A stretch of 40,698 bases of DNA from CAYTAP01 sp964435775 (GCA_964435775.1 CAYTAP010000016.1:1-40698); one strand, 5' to 3'; shown: positions 28,301-36,096, numbered from the stretch's first letter. The notes: generated from the sequence alone by a model not told the origin. Made by a program: numbers and translations.

Positions 28301-30201
28301 CCGCGGAATTGTTCGAAAAGGAAGGTCATCCAAGGCAAGCCAAGGAGACGCTTCGACGAATGATTCTGGATCAACGGGATTTGGATGATCCGCAGTCGAT
28401 TTACGAAGCGCTGGCGCGCAATTATCTCAAGCTCGATGATCTGCCCAACGCGGCCGCGCGGCTTGAACAGGCCGCCGCCATCGCGCCCACCGACCGTTTG
28501 TCCGCCCCCCTGCCGTTGCCCGATGGCGGACAATTGGAGAACGTCACATATCGGGATGCGGCGACGGCGCTGAGTAAGTTGCAGGCGAAGATCGAACCGC
28601 CGGCCGGGCCGGATTTCCGCATCGCCTCGACACATGCGGGGCAGTCGGTGCTGACGGAATCGCCCGGTTCGACGATTGCGAACATCGACGCGTTGATCGC
28701 GCCTCGCACGGGTTTTCAACGATTTGATCGAATCGTGACGTTCTCCTCCCAGAACGGGCTCATGATTTTTGCCGTGGGACAGACCACCCCGCAGGCCGCG
28801 AATAAAGCGGTCACCAAGACGCCGCGCGCCTGTGCGTGGTTGGGTGATCGGCTGCTCGTCTGGACCGACAATTCGCTGTCGATGCTGAACGGGGATTCAG
28901 GCAAGGTGATCTGGTCCGCGTCGCTCGATGTGCTGGCCATGCCGAAGGTGCTTCATTTTATCGATTCGGATGACAGCGCCCTTTTGCCTCCTTCCAATCG
29001 GCCAAACATGCCGCCCAACGCGGCGCAATTCATCCAGATGCGCCTGCGAGCGGCGGGCGTTGCCATTCCACCGACGCTTCAGGCGCCGGCGAGAACGGAC
29101 GGCGCCGAGCGGATGACCGGTATCTGTCCGGTGAAAGATCAGATCATCATTGGAACCTCCGCAGGACGCATCGCCTGCTTGAACGCGGCCGATGGGTCGA
29201 TGAAGTGGCAAACCCGGCCGGGTGACGCAGCGGTCGAACGACTGCTGGCAACGGAGGATTTTGTCGTCGCGCGTCAGATGGATGACGCCGGGCAGCAAAT
29301 CGTCGCGCTTGATACGTTCAACGGAAAGATCGTTCAGCGGATGAACTTCGACAATCCCCAGACCGCGCCGATCAATCTCGTCTTGTCCCCCGCGGGCGTT
29401 CTGGTGTACACGCTGCCCGACCGCATTTGCGCCATGGATCTGTACACGCCCGGCGACAGTCTGAGATTCAGCACATCGCCAAGGCAGGCGAGCACCGGCA
29501 TTCCCACATACAGCGGATTTTTTCTACCCAATCAATTGGTCGTTTCGGCGGGGCGCATTCTCGCGGTCGGCGACCAGGGGCAGTTCGTGCATGCCTATGC
29601 CCTCAAGGATGGCGAACCCCTGCGCGATCGGGATGCCGGATCGGGGCAGGAAGTGCCGACGCAGTTGCAGACCCAAAGCAACAATGACTATTCCGTTCAG
29701 CTTCACGCACGGGGATCGCGTGTCTATGTCATCAGCGCGGCGGGGGTGAAATACCACAACCTCGATAATCCCGCGGACGCCTGGAGCGGGATCATCAGCG
29801 GTCAAACGCTTGATGACGCGACTGCGATGGTGGGACGGAATCATGTGATCGTCGTCGCCCGCGAGGGTGAGATGCCACCGATGGCGGCCGCACCGGCGCA
29901 GCAGGTCGGCGGTGGCGGAGTTGCGGTGATGATCGCGCCCGGTCCTGTGATGATCGCCCCGGCGGGCGGCGGCGGCGGCGCAAATGGGATGGCGGCGCCA
30001 TCGACGGGGGCATTGCGCCTCCTGACATTCAGCCGCGCGAAATTGCCCGATGGGCGAGAAAGCGGGCTGCTTGATGGAATCGTCCCGCTTCCCAACGCCG
30101 CGGAGGGGGACGTCTGCCAGGGCGTCGATGATTACGAAGCCGGCGCCGGCCGCCTGGATGAGCTGGACCAGCTTGTCGGCTGCGTCAGGCTCGAGAAGTG
30201 A
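25399..30201 (+). CDS. Large secreted TPR / PQQ-like beta-propeller protein (C-terminus corrupted near the gap)
   Basis: A 1600-residue reading, probably exported: the N-terminus MNSRALSILMMSAALAGASG is signal-like. Residues 30-270 are helical with TPR-like pairs (KLAHAMRMQRLGQWDTAASLL). Then comes a PQQ-type beta-propeller (YRMFGGDPARNGMP, TRLVCLDRDTGRVNWSLSP, CHAICLDARTGEYRWSCYL), a second TPR-like stretch (about 760-1060), and a second propeller (RIACLNAADGSMKWQTR). Such planctomycete proteins act as extracellular or periplasmic scaffolds; the ligand is unknown. The final ~30 residues before the stop at 30199-30201 are the antisense of a helicase fragment and are probably not the true C-terminus. 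A likely genuine tail, YYLSKDRSLHYLRSGAP, is encoded after the gap and stops at 30322-30324. Confidence 0.85.
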   Translation: MNSRALSILMMSAALAGASGERLFAQATRPADGAIQLNVESFYAHDPANGVSVPDSATALEKLAHAMRMQRLGQWDTAASLLQEVLEKYADKVVPAKADDDGAIIQYTSVATAVEEQLSHWPEAGLRVYRNVYEAPAAAILEKAAPGDRNALNKVCALYFATESGKAAAMRLIDLDLEAGEFSAAAWMGERLLKWHPTLTNERPRVLYRTAYAEHMNGDDAAANAHLNELKQRYGDALGTIRGKDVNLADDLTEALQRPAETRHVGGEGYRMFGGDPARNGMPSASCNPGALLYSVAFAGTTDAMNPALARTLAQQELFASANGLNVGVIPVVDRGQLFFQDGTRVYAVGLDSGIALPGWAATYPGEQQGRYVLTPNPTLRRGQYTLTLSDDAVYAVMDPQDRSALMRGQTPAPTRLVCLDRDTGRVNWSLSPGDLPDRNNLRSLRFGASVVVAGNHLYVLARGGKSGSFEECHAICLDARTGEYRWSCYLAGDNSAVMSFGGEEMLGPELISHPAYAAGRVYAVTNTGALAGIDAYSGVIQWLTLYPRKPRMDPRAAMNLNFRARNRMMPAPGKPWTHDAVIVRDGKVFSLPADSPYLLVHDAGTGNEIKRIARKDIGESDCLLGVWGDWILCAADDRAWVVNWRTYDADRENHDASIPRSLALATIRGRAFATNDSIYVPTVEHLERLALSDDLAETGLIDVDRYPPHNQVWGKDEGPGSVVVAEDHVVIATANGVNVYTDLKAAEAKLDQAIAGKPGDPEPLVRYAELLFVAGRPKDALDKLDEAIALLGGAGSMRAGPQRDGIFNTAMTFARKLGATKTAAVKSATKPSPMDDIVKALFERAAAAASTPMQQVTYRMARATDADQRDDPATEAALLQEILGAPELRGIIVSADARGPLSAGEAARQSLADMLRRPGGVAAYAPFEREAAEQLEDAGNRSDPGRLIAIADAYPNSGSAGKSLMAAAELFEKEGHPRQAKETLRRMILDQRDLDDPQSIYEALARNYLKLDDLPNAAARLEQAAAIAPTDRLSAPLPLPDGGQLENVTYRDAATALSKLQAKIEPPAGPDFRIASTHAGQSVLTESPGSTIANIDALIAPRTGFQRFDRIVTFSSQNGLMIFAVGQTTPQAANKAVTKTPRACAWLGDRLLVWTDNSLSMLNGDSGKVIWSASLDVLAMPKVLHFIDSDDSALLPPSNRPNMPPNAAQFIQMRLRAAGVAIPPTLQAPARTDGAERMTGICPVKDQIIIGTSAGRIACLNAADGSMKWQTRPGDAAVERLLATEDFVVARQMDDAGQQIVALDTFNGKIVQRMNFDNPQTAPINLVLSPAGVLVYTLPDRICAMDLYTPGDSLRFSTSPRQASTGIPTYSGFFLPNQLVVSAGRILAVGDQGQFVHAYALKDGEPLRDRDAGSGQEVPTQLQTQSNNDYSVQLHARGSRVYVISAAGVKYHNLDNPADAWSGIISGQTLDDATAMVGRNHVIVVAREGEMPPMAAAPAQQVGGGGVAVMIAPGPVMIAPAGGGGGANGMAAPSTGALRLLTFSRAKLPDGRESGLLDGIVPLPNAAEGDVCQGVDDYEAGAGRLDELDQLVGCVRLEK

Positions 30202-30259
30202 CAGCCCGTACATGGTCACGTAAGCCAGCGGCAGGTTTTGGTCCGCGCCGTGGGCTCGC
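30109..30259 (-). pseudogene. Fragment of a RepA-like AAA ATPase/helicase, antisense to the PQQ gene end
   Basis: On the minus strand an unbroken frame of about 50 codons reads ADQNLPLAYVTMYGLS, then PDAADKLVQLIQAAGAGFV and VIIDALADV, with clean high-GC third positions. The order LPLAYVTM, then a helix, then hydrophobic-DALADV is the Walker B region of RepA-like AAA ATPases common in phages and plasmids (family recognition by memory). The frame loses similarity at GACGTC (30109-30114), where plus-strand PQQ coding ends. No Walker A is visible because the gap follows. It is a contig-end chimera or an inserted mobile fragment. Confidence 0.6.
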
Positions 30260-30269
30260 NNNNNNNNNN
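30260..30269. other. Assembly gap (10 N) at the end of the PQQ protein gene
   Basis: Left of the gap the sequence is the helicase fragment on the minus strand; right of it a plus-strand frame matches a PQQ protein C-terminus. The two sides therefore do not belong to one continuous gene as assembled. Confidence 0.75.
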
Positions 30270-30324
30270 GTATTACCTGTCGAAGGACCGGTCGCTGCAT
30301 TACCTGCGAAGCGGTGCGCCATGA
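30270..30324 (+). CDS. Probable genuine C-terminal tail of the PQQ propeller protein (fragment)
   Basis: Seventeen codons, YYLSKDRSLHYLRSGAP then TGA, in the same frame as the large gene before the gap. Ending a propeller protein with a final strand of the form YYL-DRSLHYLR is typical for this group (inference). It is an incomplete feature defined by the gap. Confidence 0.45.
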
Positions 30325-30429
30325 AGGTCGATTTGTTTTGCGGCAACGATGGGAATAGAATGAACCTATTCGTCGGAGGGGTACCGGCGCACCCCGTGAT
30401 GGCGCGGAGGCGCAAGAGGTGAGGTGACT

Positions 30430-30693
30430 ATGCCTTCTGGCACACATGCTGAAACAGAACAGTCAAGCGTCCATGACCGCGTGCAGGAGGTGATCAACCT
30501 CATCCGCCCGGCGGTGCAGGCGGACGGAGGCGATCTCGAGTTGGTTGATGTATCGGCCGACGGCGTGGTCTCCATTCGCTTCCACGGCGCCTGCCACGGA
30601 TGCCCGTCCTCCACGATGACGCTTCACATGGGCATCGAACGAAATTTGCGCAACATGGTGCCCCAAGTCACCAAAGTGATCTCGGTGCGATGA
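30430..30693 (+). CDS. NifU-like C-terminal domain Fe-S cluster scaffold
   Basis: An 87-residue Nfu-type scaffold that carries a [4Fe-4S] cluster for transfer to apo-proteins. The conserved core is VINLIRPAVQADGGDLELVD (21-40), FHGACHGCPSS (51-61) with the ligand cysteines C55 and C58 in CxxC, and a C-terminal IERNLRN-VPQV. GAGGTGAGG precedes the ATG at 30430; an in-frame GTG lies six bases earlier. The stop codon is immediately followed by the ATG of the tRNA deaminase gene, so the two are co-transcribed and probably translationally coupled. Confidence 0.95.
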   Translation: MPSGTHAETEQSSVHDRVQEVINLIRPAVQADGGDLELVDVSADGVVSIRFHGACHGCPSSTMTLHMGIERNLRNMVPQVTKVISVR

Positions 30694-31212
30694 ATGGCCG
30701 CGGATGAATGGACAGCGCCTGGAGACGCGGGGACACAATCCCTTGAAATGGATGCGGCGTTCATGACCCTCGCGCTGGAGCAGGCGCGGCTGGCGTTGGA
30801 GCACGACGACGTGCCGATCGGCGCGGTGGTGGTCCATGGCATCACCGGACAGGTCATCGGACGCGGGCGCAATCGACGCGAGGTTGATTGCGATCCGACG
30901 GCACACGCGGAAATCCTCGCGCTGCGCGATGCGGCGAAAACACTCGGCCACTGGCGGCTGCCCGACTGCACGCTGTATGTCACGCTTGAACCCTGCGCGA
31001 TGTGCGCGGGGGCGCTCGTGAACTCCCGGCTCGCGCGGGTGGTTTACGGCGCGGACGACCCCAAGGCGGGCGCGGTCGCCACCTTGTTCCAGCTTTGTTC
31101 CGATCCCCGGCTCAACCACCGCGTGCGGATCAGGGGGGGCATCCTGGCCGGCGACTGTGCGGAGATTTTGCGCGCGTTTTTCCGCCGCCAGAGAAGCCTT
31201 GGGAAAAAGTAG
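30694..31212 (+). CDS. tadA: tRNA-specific adenosine-34 deaminase
   Basis: Deaminates A34 of tRNA-Arg(ACG) to inosine, an essential wobble modification. The 172-residue protein has the deaminase zinc motifs HAE (H71, E73) in TAHAEILALRDA and PCAMC (C101, C104) in LEPCAMCAGALVNSRL, followed by VVYGADDPKAGA, a TadA hallmark, and a C-terminal helix FFRRQRS. It starts on the base after the NifU stop codon. An internal ATG at residue 19 would give a length nearer to E. coli TadA; both are possible. Confidence 0.95.
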   Translation: MAADEWTAPGDAGTQSLEMDAAFMTLALEQARLALEHDDVPIGAVVVHGITGQVIGRGRNRREVDCDPTAHAEILALRDAAKTLGHWRLPDCTLYVTLEPCAMCAGALVNSRLARVVYGADDPKAGAVATLFQLCSDPRLNHRVRIRGGILAGDCAEILRAFFRRQRSLGKK

Positions 31213-31307
31213 CACGATGTCGGGATTCATGAATGTCAACCACCCGCCGCCTTCCTACAATGGCGGAAACGATTCACGAACGACACAAAAAATGACGACA
31301 GGTTCAG

Positions 31308-31622
31308 ATGATGACCGAGAGAATGCAAAAACTGACAGAAATGCTTGAAAAAAGCCCGAATGATCCCTTTCTTGTGTACGGCCTGGCGATGGAGCACAAG
31401 AAGGCGGGGGACAACCCCAAGGCGGTGGAGTGGTTTGGACGGGTCATTCAGCTCGATCCGGGGTATTGCTACGCCTATCACCAGCGGGGGTTGGCGCACG
31501 AGGCGGCCGGCAACCTTGACGCCGCCAGACAATCCTATCGCGAGGGCATCGAAGCGGCGCGGGGCAAAGGGGATCATCACGCCGCAGAGGAAATCGCCGC
31601 GTCACTGGCGATGATTGAATGA
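31308..31622 (+). CDS. Small TPR-repeat protein
   Basis: A 104-residue protein composed of three tetratricopeptide helical pairs: NDPFLVYGLAMEHKKAGD, KAVEWFGRVIQLDPGYCYAY, and HQRGLAHEAAGNLDAARQSY. TPR modules mediate protein-protein contacts; the partner is unknown. An AGG lies five bases before the first of two ATG codons. It is 95 bases after tadA and 40 bases before the phosphoesterase gene, so it may belong to the same transcript. It has no signal peptide and is likely cytoplasmic. Confidence 0.82.
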   Translation: MMTERMQKLTEMLEKSPNDPFLVYGLAMEHKKAGDNPKAVEWFGRVIQLDPGYCYAYHQRGLAHEAAGNLDAARQSYREGIEAARGKGDHHAAEEIAASLAMIE

Positions 31623-31662
31623 TTGAATGCGGCGCGCGGTTTGCAAGGAAGTACCCACGACC

Positions 31663-32667
31663 ATGCCTGATATTTTACATTATTTGAACACCCCGGAATG
31701 GCGGCGACAGCAGCGATGGCGGGAAGCCGTCTGGCGCACGATGTCGCGCGTCGGGCTGACGGGGATGCACTCGCTGCCGGTCAATCGACGGTGGATCGAC
31801 ATTCAGCGCCGGCCGATGCCGCTGGTGAATCTCGATCCGGCGTATCGGGGGATGAAAATCGTGCAGATCTCCGACCTGCACTACAGCCCGGTCGTGTGGC
31901 AAAAGTATCTGGAGCAGTACCTGGCGTGGGTGAACAACCTTCGCCCGGATTTGGTGGTGGTCACGGGAGATTTGATCACCGGCGGGTATCGTTATGCGAA
32001 CAAAGTCGCACGCATCCTGTCGCACTTGAAGGCGCCGCATGGTGTGATCTGCACGCTGGGGAACCACGATTACAGCATTTACGGCAAACGCGTCGAAACC
32101 GAGGGAGAACGCCGGGCGAACTATCTGGAGCGAAGCCTAGAAGACCGGGGATTGATTGTGTTGCGCAATGAAAGCCTGACCGTGAGGCAGGACCATGCCA
32201 GGAAGCCGCTGACGATCGTGGGGCTGGATGATGCCTGGTCGGGACACAGCGACCCGGAGGCGGCGTTTGCGGGCGTGGAGCCATCGCAATCGATCATCTG
32301 CCTCAATCACAATCCGGCCGACTGCCTGCAACTGATGCAATACCCGTGGCAATGGATGCTTTCGGGGCACACGCACGGGCGACAAGTGGCGACCAGCCCC
32401 ATCGGGCGGCGCTTTTATCCGCATCGCCAGCGCCACTACACGCATGGCTACTACACCGTGAAAGGCCGACACCTGTACGTCAACCGGGGCTTGAGCTACG
32501 GGCAGCGGGTGCTTGATTGGTGCCGCCCGGAAATCACGGTTTTCAAACTTTCCAATGCGGATGGCAACGGCCAGCAACAAGTGGACGCACATAACCTCGC
32601 CGCTCAGGCCCGTCAGGCATCCCATTCGTACCACAAGGCCATCCCAAGTGTTTCCCCAGCGTCTTAG
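31663..32667 (+). CDS. Calcineurin-like metallophosphoesterase
   Basis: A 334-residue binuclear metal phosphoesterase. The five signature blocks are present in order: QISDLHYSP (DxH), VVTGDLITG (GDxx), CTLGNHDY (GNHD), ICLNHNP and LSGHTHGRQ (GHxH). This is the YaeI/Cdc1-like branch with an N-terminal amphipathic segment (RRQQRWREAVWRTMSRVGL) but without a clear membrane helix. The substrate is not evident; related proteins cleave lipid-linked or nucleotide phosphodiesters. Start 31663 was chosen because an AAGGA lies in front, though spaced by about 12 bases; 31627 is an alternative. It converges with the XylR-type gene. Confidence 0.9.
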   Translation: MPDILHYLNTPEWRRQQRWREAVWRTMSRVGLTGMHSLPVNRRWIDIQRRPMPLVNLDPAYRGMKIVQISDLHYSPVVWQKYLEQYLAWVNNLRPDLVVVTGDLITGGYRYANKVARILSHLKAPHGVICTLGNHDYSIYGKRVETEGERRANYLERSLEDRGLIVLRNESLTVRQDHARKPLTIVGLDDAWSGHSDPEAAFAGVEPSQSIICLNHNPADCLQLMQYPWQWMLSGHTHGRQVATSPIGRRFYPHRQRHYTHGYYTVKGRHLYVNRGLSYGQRVLDWCRPEITVFKLSNADGNGQQQVDAHNLAAQARQASHSYHKAIPSVSPAS

Positions 32668-32729
32668 CCGCTTTTAGCGGACTTTATGACATGTACGCGC
32701 GGATCTTCGATGGCCCCGGCCGGCGTCCC

Positions 32730-33905
32730 CTACCCTCTTTCATGGGCTTGGTCGTGCAAGCGGAATGACCTGCGGTATGCGGTGGGCGTCACCCCCGTGG
32801 CGCGATGGAAAACCGTGGAGAGTCGCTCTTGATTGTGATACCCACTGGCTTTTGCCACCGACGGCATTGAGAGGTCGGTGTCCGAAAGCAGCGCACGCGC
32901 TGTTTCCAACCGGACGCGCTGGATCTCCTGCAATGGCGATCGTCCCAAGTGCCGCTTGAACTTGCGCTCGAGGTAACGCCGGTTGAGGGGGATGACCTCG
33001 AGCAGATGGGCGACCGTCAACCGGCGGTGAATGTTTTCGCGAATGAACCGCACCGCCGCCAGCACTTCCGGATCGTCGATGGTCAGCAGGTTCGTGCTCT
33101 GTCTCGCCACCACTGAAGCGGGCGGAAGCAGAATCGGATCCGACGGTTGTGGCTGGCCATTCATCAGGTTATCCAGCAAGCGGGCCGCCTCAAATCCGAT
33201 CTTATGCGCGGAGACTTGAATGCTTGACAAAGCGGGGTGCGTAAACTTGCTGATCAGTTCGTCGTTATCGACGCCCAGCACGCACAATTCCTCTGGAACG
33301 CGAATCCCCAGATGCCGCGTCGCTTCGAGCACATAGGCGGCGGCGTCATCGTTGGTCGCAAAAATTCCCGCCGGTTTGGGCATCTGGAGCAACCACTCCG
33401 CCAGCGGCGCGCCAATGCCATGCGGCACCACCGTTTGCGGACGAATCGCCACGTTTTCGCCGCGAAACGCCTCCGCCGGAAATCCTCTCTTCTGAATTGC
33501 CTCCATGAAAGTCCGGCATCGGACGATCGAGAAAGATGCTTTCATCGGCCCGACAATTCCGAATTGCTTCAGTCCAAGGTCCAGAAGATACGCCGCGGCC
33601 ATGCGTCCAATGGCCGCATCGTCAGGGATGACGCGAGGAAATGGTCTTTCCTCCAGCCAGTTGGAAACGTCCACGACTGGGATGCGCAGGTCCACCAGCG
33701 CCTGCTGATACCATGGCTCGACGTAGGCGATCACCCCGTCAAAGCCCCCATGACCCATGATCCCAACGAAGTCGTCAGTGGGCATGGCGCGGGTCCAGAC
33801 CCATTCAGGCCGGTTGGTAAAGTATTGTGCGGTGCCGAGTTGCACACCATAAAGGTATCCAGCCCAGTTGTGCATCAGGAGCAGAACATGTCGCCGCGCC
33901 GCCAT
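32730..33905 (-). CDS. XylR-type transcriptional regulator (LacI-like sensor plus AraC HTH)
   Basis: A 391-residue DNA-binding regulator. The N-terminal two thirds (1-280) form a periplasmic-binding-protein-like sensor as in LacI/XylR, with FGIVGPMKASFSIVRCRTF, PKPAGIFATNDDAAAYVLEA and LCVLGVDNDELI. The C-terminal third is an AraC-type double HTH, from VRFIRENIHRRLTVAHLLEV through NRRYLERKFKRHLGRSPLQE to ARALLSDTDLSMPSVAKASGY. E. coli XylR has this same order and activates sugar utilisation genes on binding its sugar (family knowledge). It is divergent from the prepilin-like gene, whose promoter it probably controls (inference). The start at 33905 lacks a clear ribosome binding site. Confidence 0.93.
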   Translation of the reverse strand: MAARRHVLLLMHNWAGYLYGVQLGTAQYFTNRPEWVWTRAMPTDDFVGIMGHGGFDGVIAYVEPWYQQALVDLRIPVVDVSNWLEERPFPRVIPDDAAIGRMAAAYLLDLGLKQFGIVGPMKASFSIVRCRTFMEAIQKRGFPAEAFRGENVAIRPQTVVPHGIGAPLAEWLLQMPKPAGIFATNDDAAAYVLEATRHLGIRVPEELCVLGVDNDELISKFTHPALSSIQVSAHKIGFEAARLLDNLMNGQPQPSDPILLPPASVVARQSTNLLTIDDPEVLAAVRFIRENIHRRLTVAHLLEVIPLNRRYLERKFKRHLGRSPLQEIQRVRLETARALLSDTDLSMPSVAKASGYHNQERLSTVFHRATGVTPTAYRRSFRLHDQAHERG

Positions 33906-33923
33906 GGTGTGACCATGATATCC

Positions 33924-33931
33924 ACAATTGT
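33924..33931. promoter_or_regulatory. Short palindrome ACAATTGT between the XylR-type and prepilin genes
   Basis: ACAATTGT is an 8-bp palindrome 19 bases upstream of the regulator start codon. With its flanks (C-C at the left, C-G at the right) the symmetry is nearly extended to 12 bp. It is a candidate operator for autoregulation; the site is short and could be chance. Confidence 0.25.
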
Positions 33932-33973
33932 CGCAAAAGTATAAAGTTTTTTCGCATTTCCGTGTTTGGCATG

Positions 33974-33982
33974 TGGTATAGT
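33974..33982 (+). promoter_or_regulatory. Extended -10 promoter of the prepilin-like gene
   Basis: TGG followed by TATAGT matches an extended -10 element (TGn plus five of six for TATAAT). A -35 match is weak, as expected where an activator such as XylR helps recruit polymerase. It lies 77 bases before the GTG start at 34059. Confidence 0.4.
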
Positions 33983-34058
33983 TCTTCTGTTCCCCGCCGA
34001 CGAGTTCTGATCGCGGCGCAAGTCACCGGTTGTTTTGAGTTGAGACTGAGGCCTTTCT

Positions 34059-34898
34059 GTGAACGAAACCGTCCGTCCTCAATCCGCCTCCGCCTGCCGC
34101 GTCGCTGGAAAAGCGATGGGAAGGAACGCCGCGCCCCAGAAACGCAAGCGCTGCGAGCGGCGCGCACAGGTCGACGGGCGGGCGCGGGGCTGTCACTCGC
34201 AAGGCTTCACACTTGTGGAATTGCTGGTCGTCATCGGCATCATCTCGCTGCTTATTTCAATATTGATGCCCGCGTTAAGCAGAGCGCGCATCGCGGCCGT
34301 TCGCGTGCAGTGCATGTCGAATCATCGCCAGGTGATGATGGGCGTGTTCCAGTACGTCAATGACAACCGCGGCGTCCTGCCCCCCTACGAACGGAACTAC
34401 ACCGACCCCGCCAGCGGGCGGTATCCATGGTATGCCCACCGGCACATTGGGCAATACATCCAAAACACGAAGATGGACACGACGAACAACAATTCGCCTG
34501 TCGGCGTCTGCCCGGCCTTGGCGTCGAGGGCGTCATGGGATGACCTGGTGGGGATCGGCATCAACGAGTGCTGGGACAATGGCATGGGGTGGGGAACGAA
34601 CAAACTCAGCGCCATCCGCCGATCCGTGAACACGCTCATGTTTGTTGATGTCGCGCGGGATCGCAACCACAAGTCCTATCTCATGGAGCAACTGTACCAG
34701 TCAGATGGCAGCCCCCGCAGTTGGAGCGGCTCCGGGCGGGTCGTCGCTTACCGGCACGGCAAGCAAACGGTTGCTTCCTTCGCCGATGGACACGTCGAAG
34801 CGTTCGCCAGCAAATATGAGGATTGGGAATCGACGCAATACGGACAGGGACTGCATGCGGCCATCATGGCCGGTGAAATCAAGTACAAAGCAAAGTAG
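34059..34898 (+). CDS. Prepilin-like protein with N-terminal methylation motif and H-X9-DG domain
   Basis: A 279-residue type II secretion/pseudopilin-like protein of the planctomycete kind. The prepilin motif is QGFTLVELLVVIGIISLL, with cleavage expected between G and F and the conserved Glu at +5, followed by a hydrophobic helix to about residue 74. The C-terminal H-X9-DG pattern is H-GKQTVASFA-DG, followed by HVEAF. The family is known from large paralogous sets in Planctomycetota and Lentisphaerota, of unknown function but surface-exposed. The GTG start gives an unusually long leader of about 48 residues; an ATG at 34116 is an alternative. The PEP-CTERM gene follows 63 bases later on the same strand. 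Confidence 0.85.
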   Translation: MNETVRPQSASACRVAGKAMGRNAAPQKRKRCERRAQVDGRARGCHSQGFTLVELLVVIGIISLLISILMPALSRARIAAVRVQCMSNHRQVMMGVFQYVNDNRGVLPPYERNYTDPASGRYPWYAHRHIGQYIQNTKMDTTNNNSPVGVCPALASRASWDDLVGIGINECWDNGMGWGTNKLSAIRRSVNTLMFVDVARDRNHKSYLMEQLYQSDGSPRSWSGSGRVVAYRHGKQTVASFADGHVEAFASKYEDWESTQYGQGLHAAIMAGEIKYKAK

Positions 34899-34961
34899 GA
34901 GTGGTGTGGCAAGTGTCCATGCCCGACATCATGTTTCTTTCTCACTTACGGAGGTTCTAAA

Positions 34962-35780
34962 ATGGCACAGATCATGACCATGCGTTTTTCCCCACTGGCC
35001 GCAGCGGCACTCGGATTGATGGCGGCGTCCGCGCAAGCGGCGGCGATCACCTGGACGGGAACCACATCCACCGATTTTGCGACAGGCACCAACTGGGTCG
35101 GCAACAACCCGCCTGCAAATAATGACAACTCGGATGTCGCAACATTCACGGAGAATAGTCCGGCCAACAAGACGCCAACGATCACGGGGGGTTACAATCT
35201 TGGTGGACTGAACTTCGATAATTCGACCGGGTGGACGCTGGGGGGTACTGGAGGAACAACTCTCCTGCGATCCGTGACAAGCACCGGTGTCGGGACGAAC
35301 ACCATCACTCAGAAACTCAAGACCTACCAAGGCATCAGTACAAACACATGGACCATTGGCGCCGGCAACATTTTGAACGTGAGCAGCATTTACCAGGATG
35401 GCGGCAGCAAAACGCTCAAAATAACAGGAGGCGGAACGCTCGTGGTGGCCGGTGCCATCGACGGCTGGAGCTCGGGGTCCATTCTTCACATTGACGCGGG
35501 AACGGTGAAGATTGCCGCAAGCAACATTTATTTGCATAGCAGTACGACTGGCCCGGCATGGATCGACAGCACCAGCAGCTACCTTCAGTTGCTGACGACG
35601 GTCAGCGCGGCACAGGCGAAGATTACCAGTGGAAACATTCAAGATGGCACTGGTTTGGGCCTTTCGGTGACGGATATCGGCGGAGGCTATGTGCAAATCG
35701 CAGCAGTTCCCGAGCCAGCCTCGCTGAGCCTGCTCGCAACAAGCGCTTTGCTGATGCTTCGTCGCCGTCGTCGCGCCTGA
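34962..35780 (+). CDS. PEP-CTERM sorting-domain protein
   Basis: A 272-residue exported protein. A signal peptide (FSPLAAAALGLMAASAQAA) leads to a Thr/Asn/Gly-rich beta-sheet region with WTGTTSTDFATGTNWVGN, which resembles the first repeat of passenger-like autotransporter-associated strands, and several T-G-G-G-T turns. The C-terminus is a classical PEP-CTERM tail: VPEPASLSLLATSALLMLRRRRRA, that is VPEP, a hydrophobic helix, then basic residues. Exosortase is expected to cleave at this site and tie the protein to envelope export (family knowledge). A GGAGG seven bases before the ATG fixes the start. It is probably co-transcribed with the prepilin-like gene and ends at a hairpin. Confidence 0.92.
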   Translation: MAQIMTMRFSPLAAAALGLMAASAQAAAITWTGTTSTDFATGTNWVGNNPPANNDNSDVATFTENSPANKTPTITGGYNLGGLNFDNSTGWTLGGTGGTTLLRSVTSTGVGTNTITQKLKTYQGISTNTWTIGAGNILNVSSIYQDGGSKTLKITGGGTLVVAGAIDGWSSGSILHIDAGTVKIAASNIYLHSSTTGPAWIDSTSSYLQLLTTVSAAQAKITSGNIQDGTGLGLSVTDIGGGYVQIAAVPEPASLSLLATSALLMLRRRRRA

Positions 35781-35815
35781 GCGGGAACAGATGGAAAGCC
35801 TTGGATGCGGCTAGT

Positions 35816-35844
35816 CAAAAGGCACGGATTGTCCGTGCCTTTTG
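35816..35844 (+). terminator. Rho-independent terminator-like hairpin after the PEP-CTERM gene
   Basis: A 13-bp stem CAAAAGGCACGGA / TCCGTGCCTTTTG around TTG. The T run lies within the 3' arm, and GGCTTTAT follows. It sits 36 bases after the PEP-CTERM stop codon. Confidence 0.75.
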
Positions 35845-35923
35845 GCTTTATGGCGTGCAGACAAAACCTGGCGTGCACATAATGGCGGCGATGGACCAGT
35901 CGTCGTAGAATGCGGGGGTGGAT

Positions 35924-35997
35924 GTCCCCGTAGCTCAGTTGGATAGAGCGAGCGTTTCCTAAACGCTAGGTCGGAGGTTCGAATCCTCTCGGGGGCA
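35924..35997 (+). tRNA. tRNA-Arg (CCT)
   Basis: A cloverleaf of 74 nt. The acceptor GTCCCCG pairs with CGGGGGC, the D arm is GCTC...GAGC, the anticodon stem AGCGT/ACGCT encloses TTCCTAA with anticodon CCT (reads AGG), and the T arm is GGAGG-TTCGAAT-CCTCT. The discriminator base is A. CCA is not encoded. Confidence 0.95.
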
Positions 35998-36096
35998 CTT
36001 GCACGTTCACGCCGGCGGAGGGTCGAATCTCCGCCACACGGATGCCGCCCTTGGTGTGCGACGCCGTCACCCGATTCGACAAGAATAGAAGAGGTC

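Noticed and set aside
32668..32690. Hairpin CCGCT-TTT-AGCGG after the phosphoesterase gene as a terminator
   Set aside because: Only a 5-bp stem and no proper T-tract; too weak to list.
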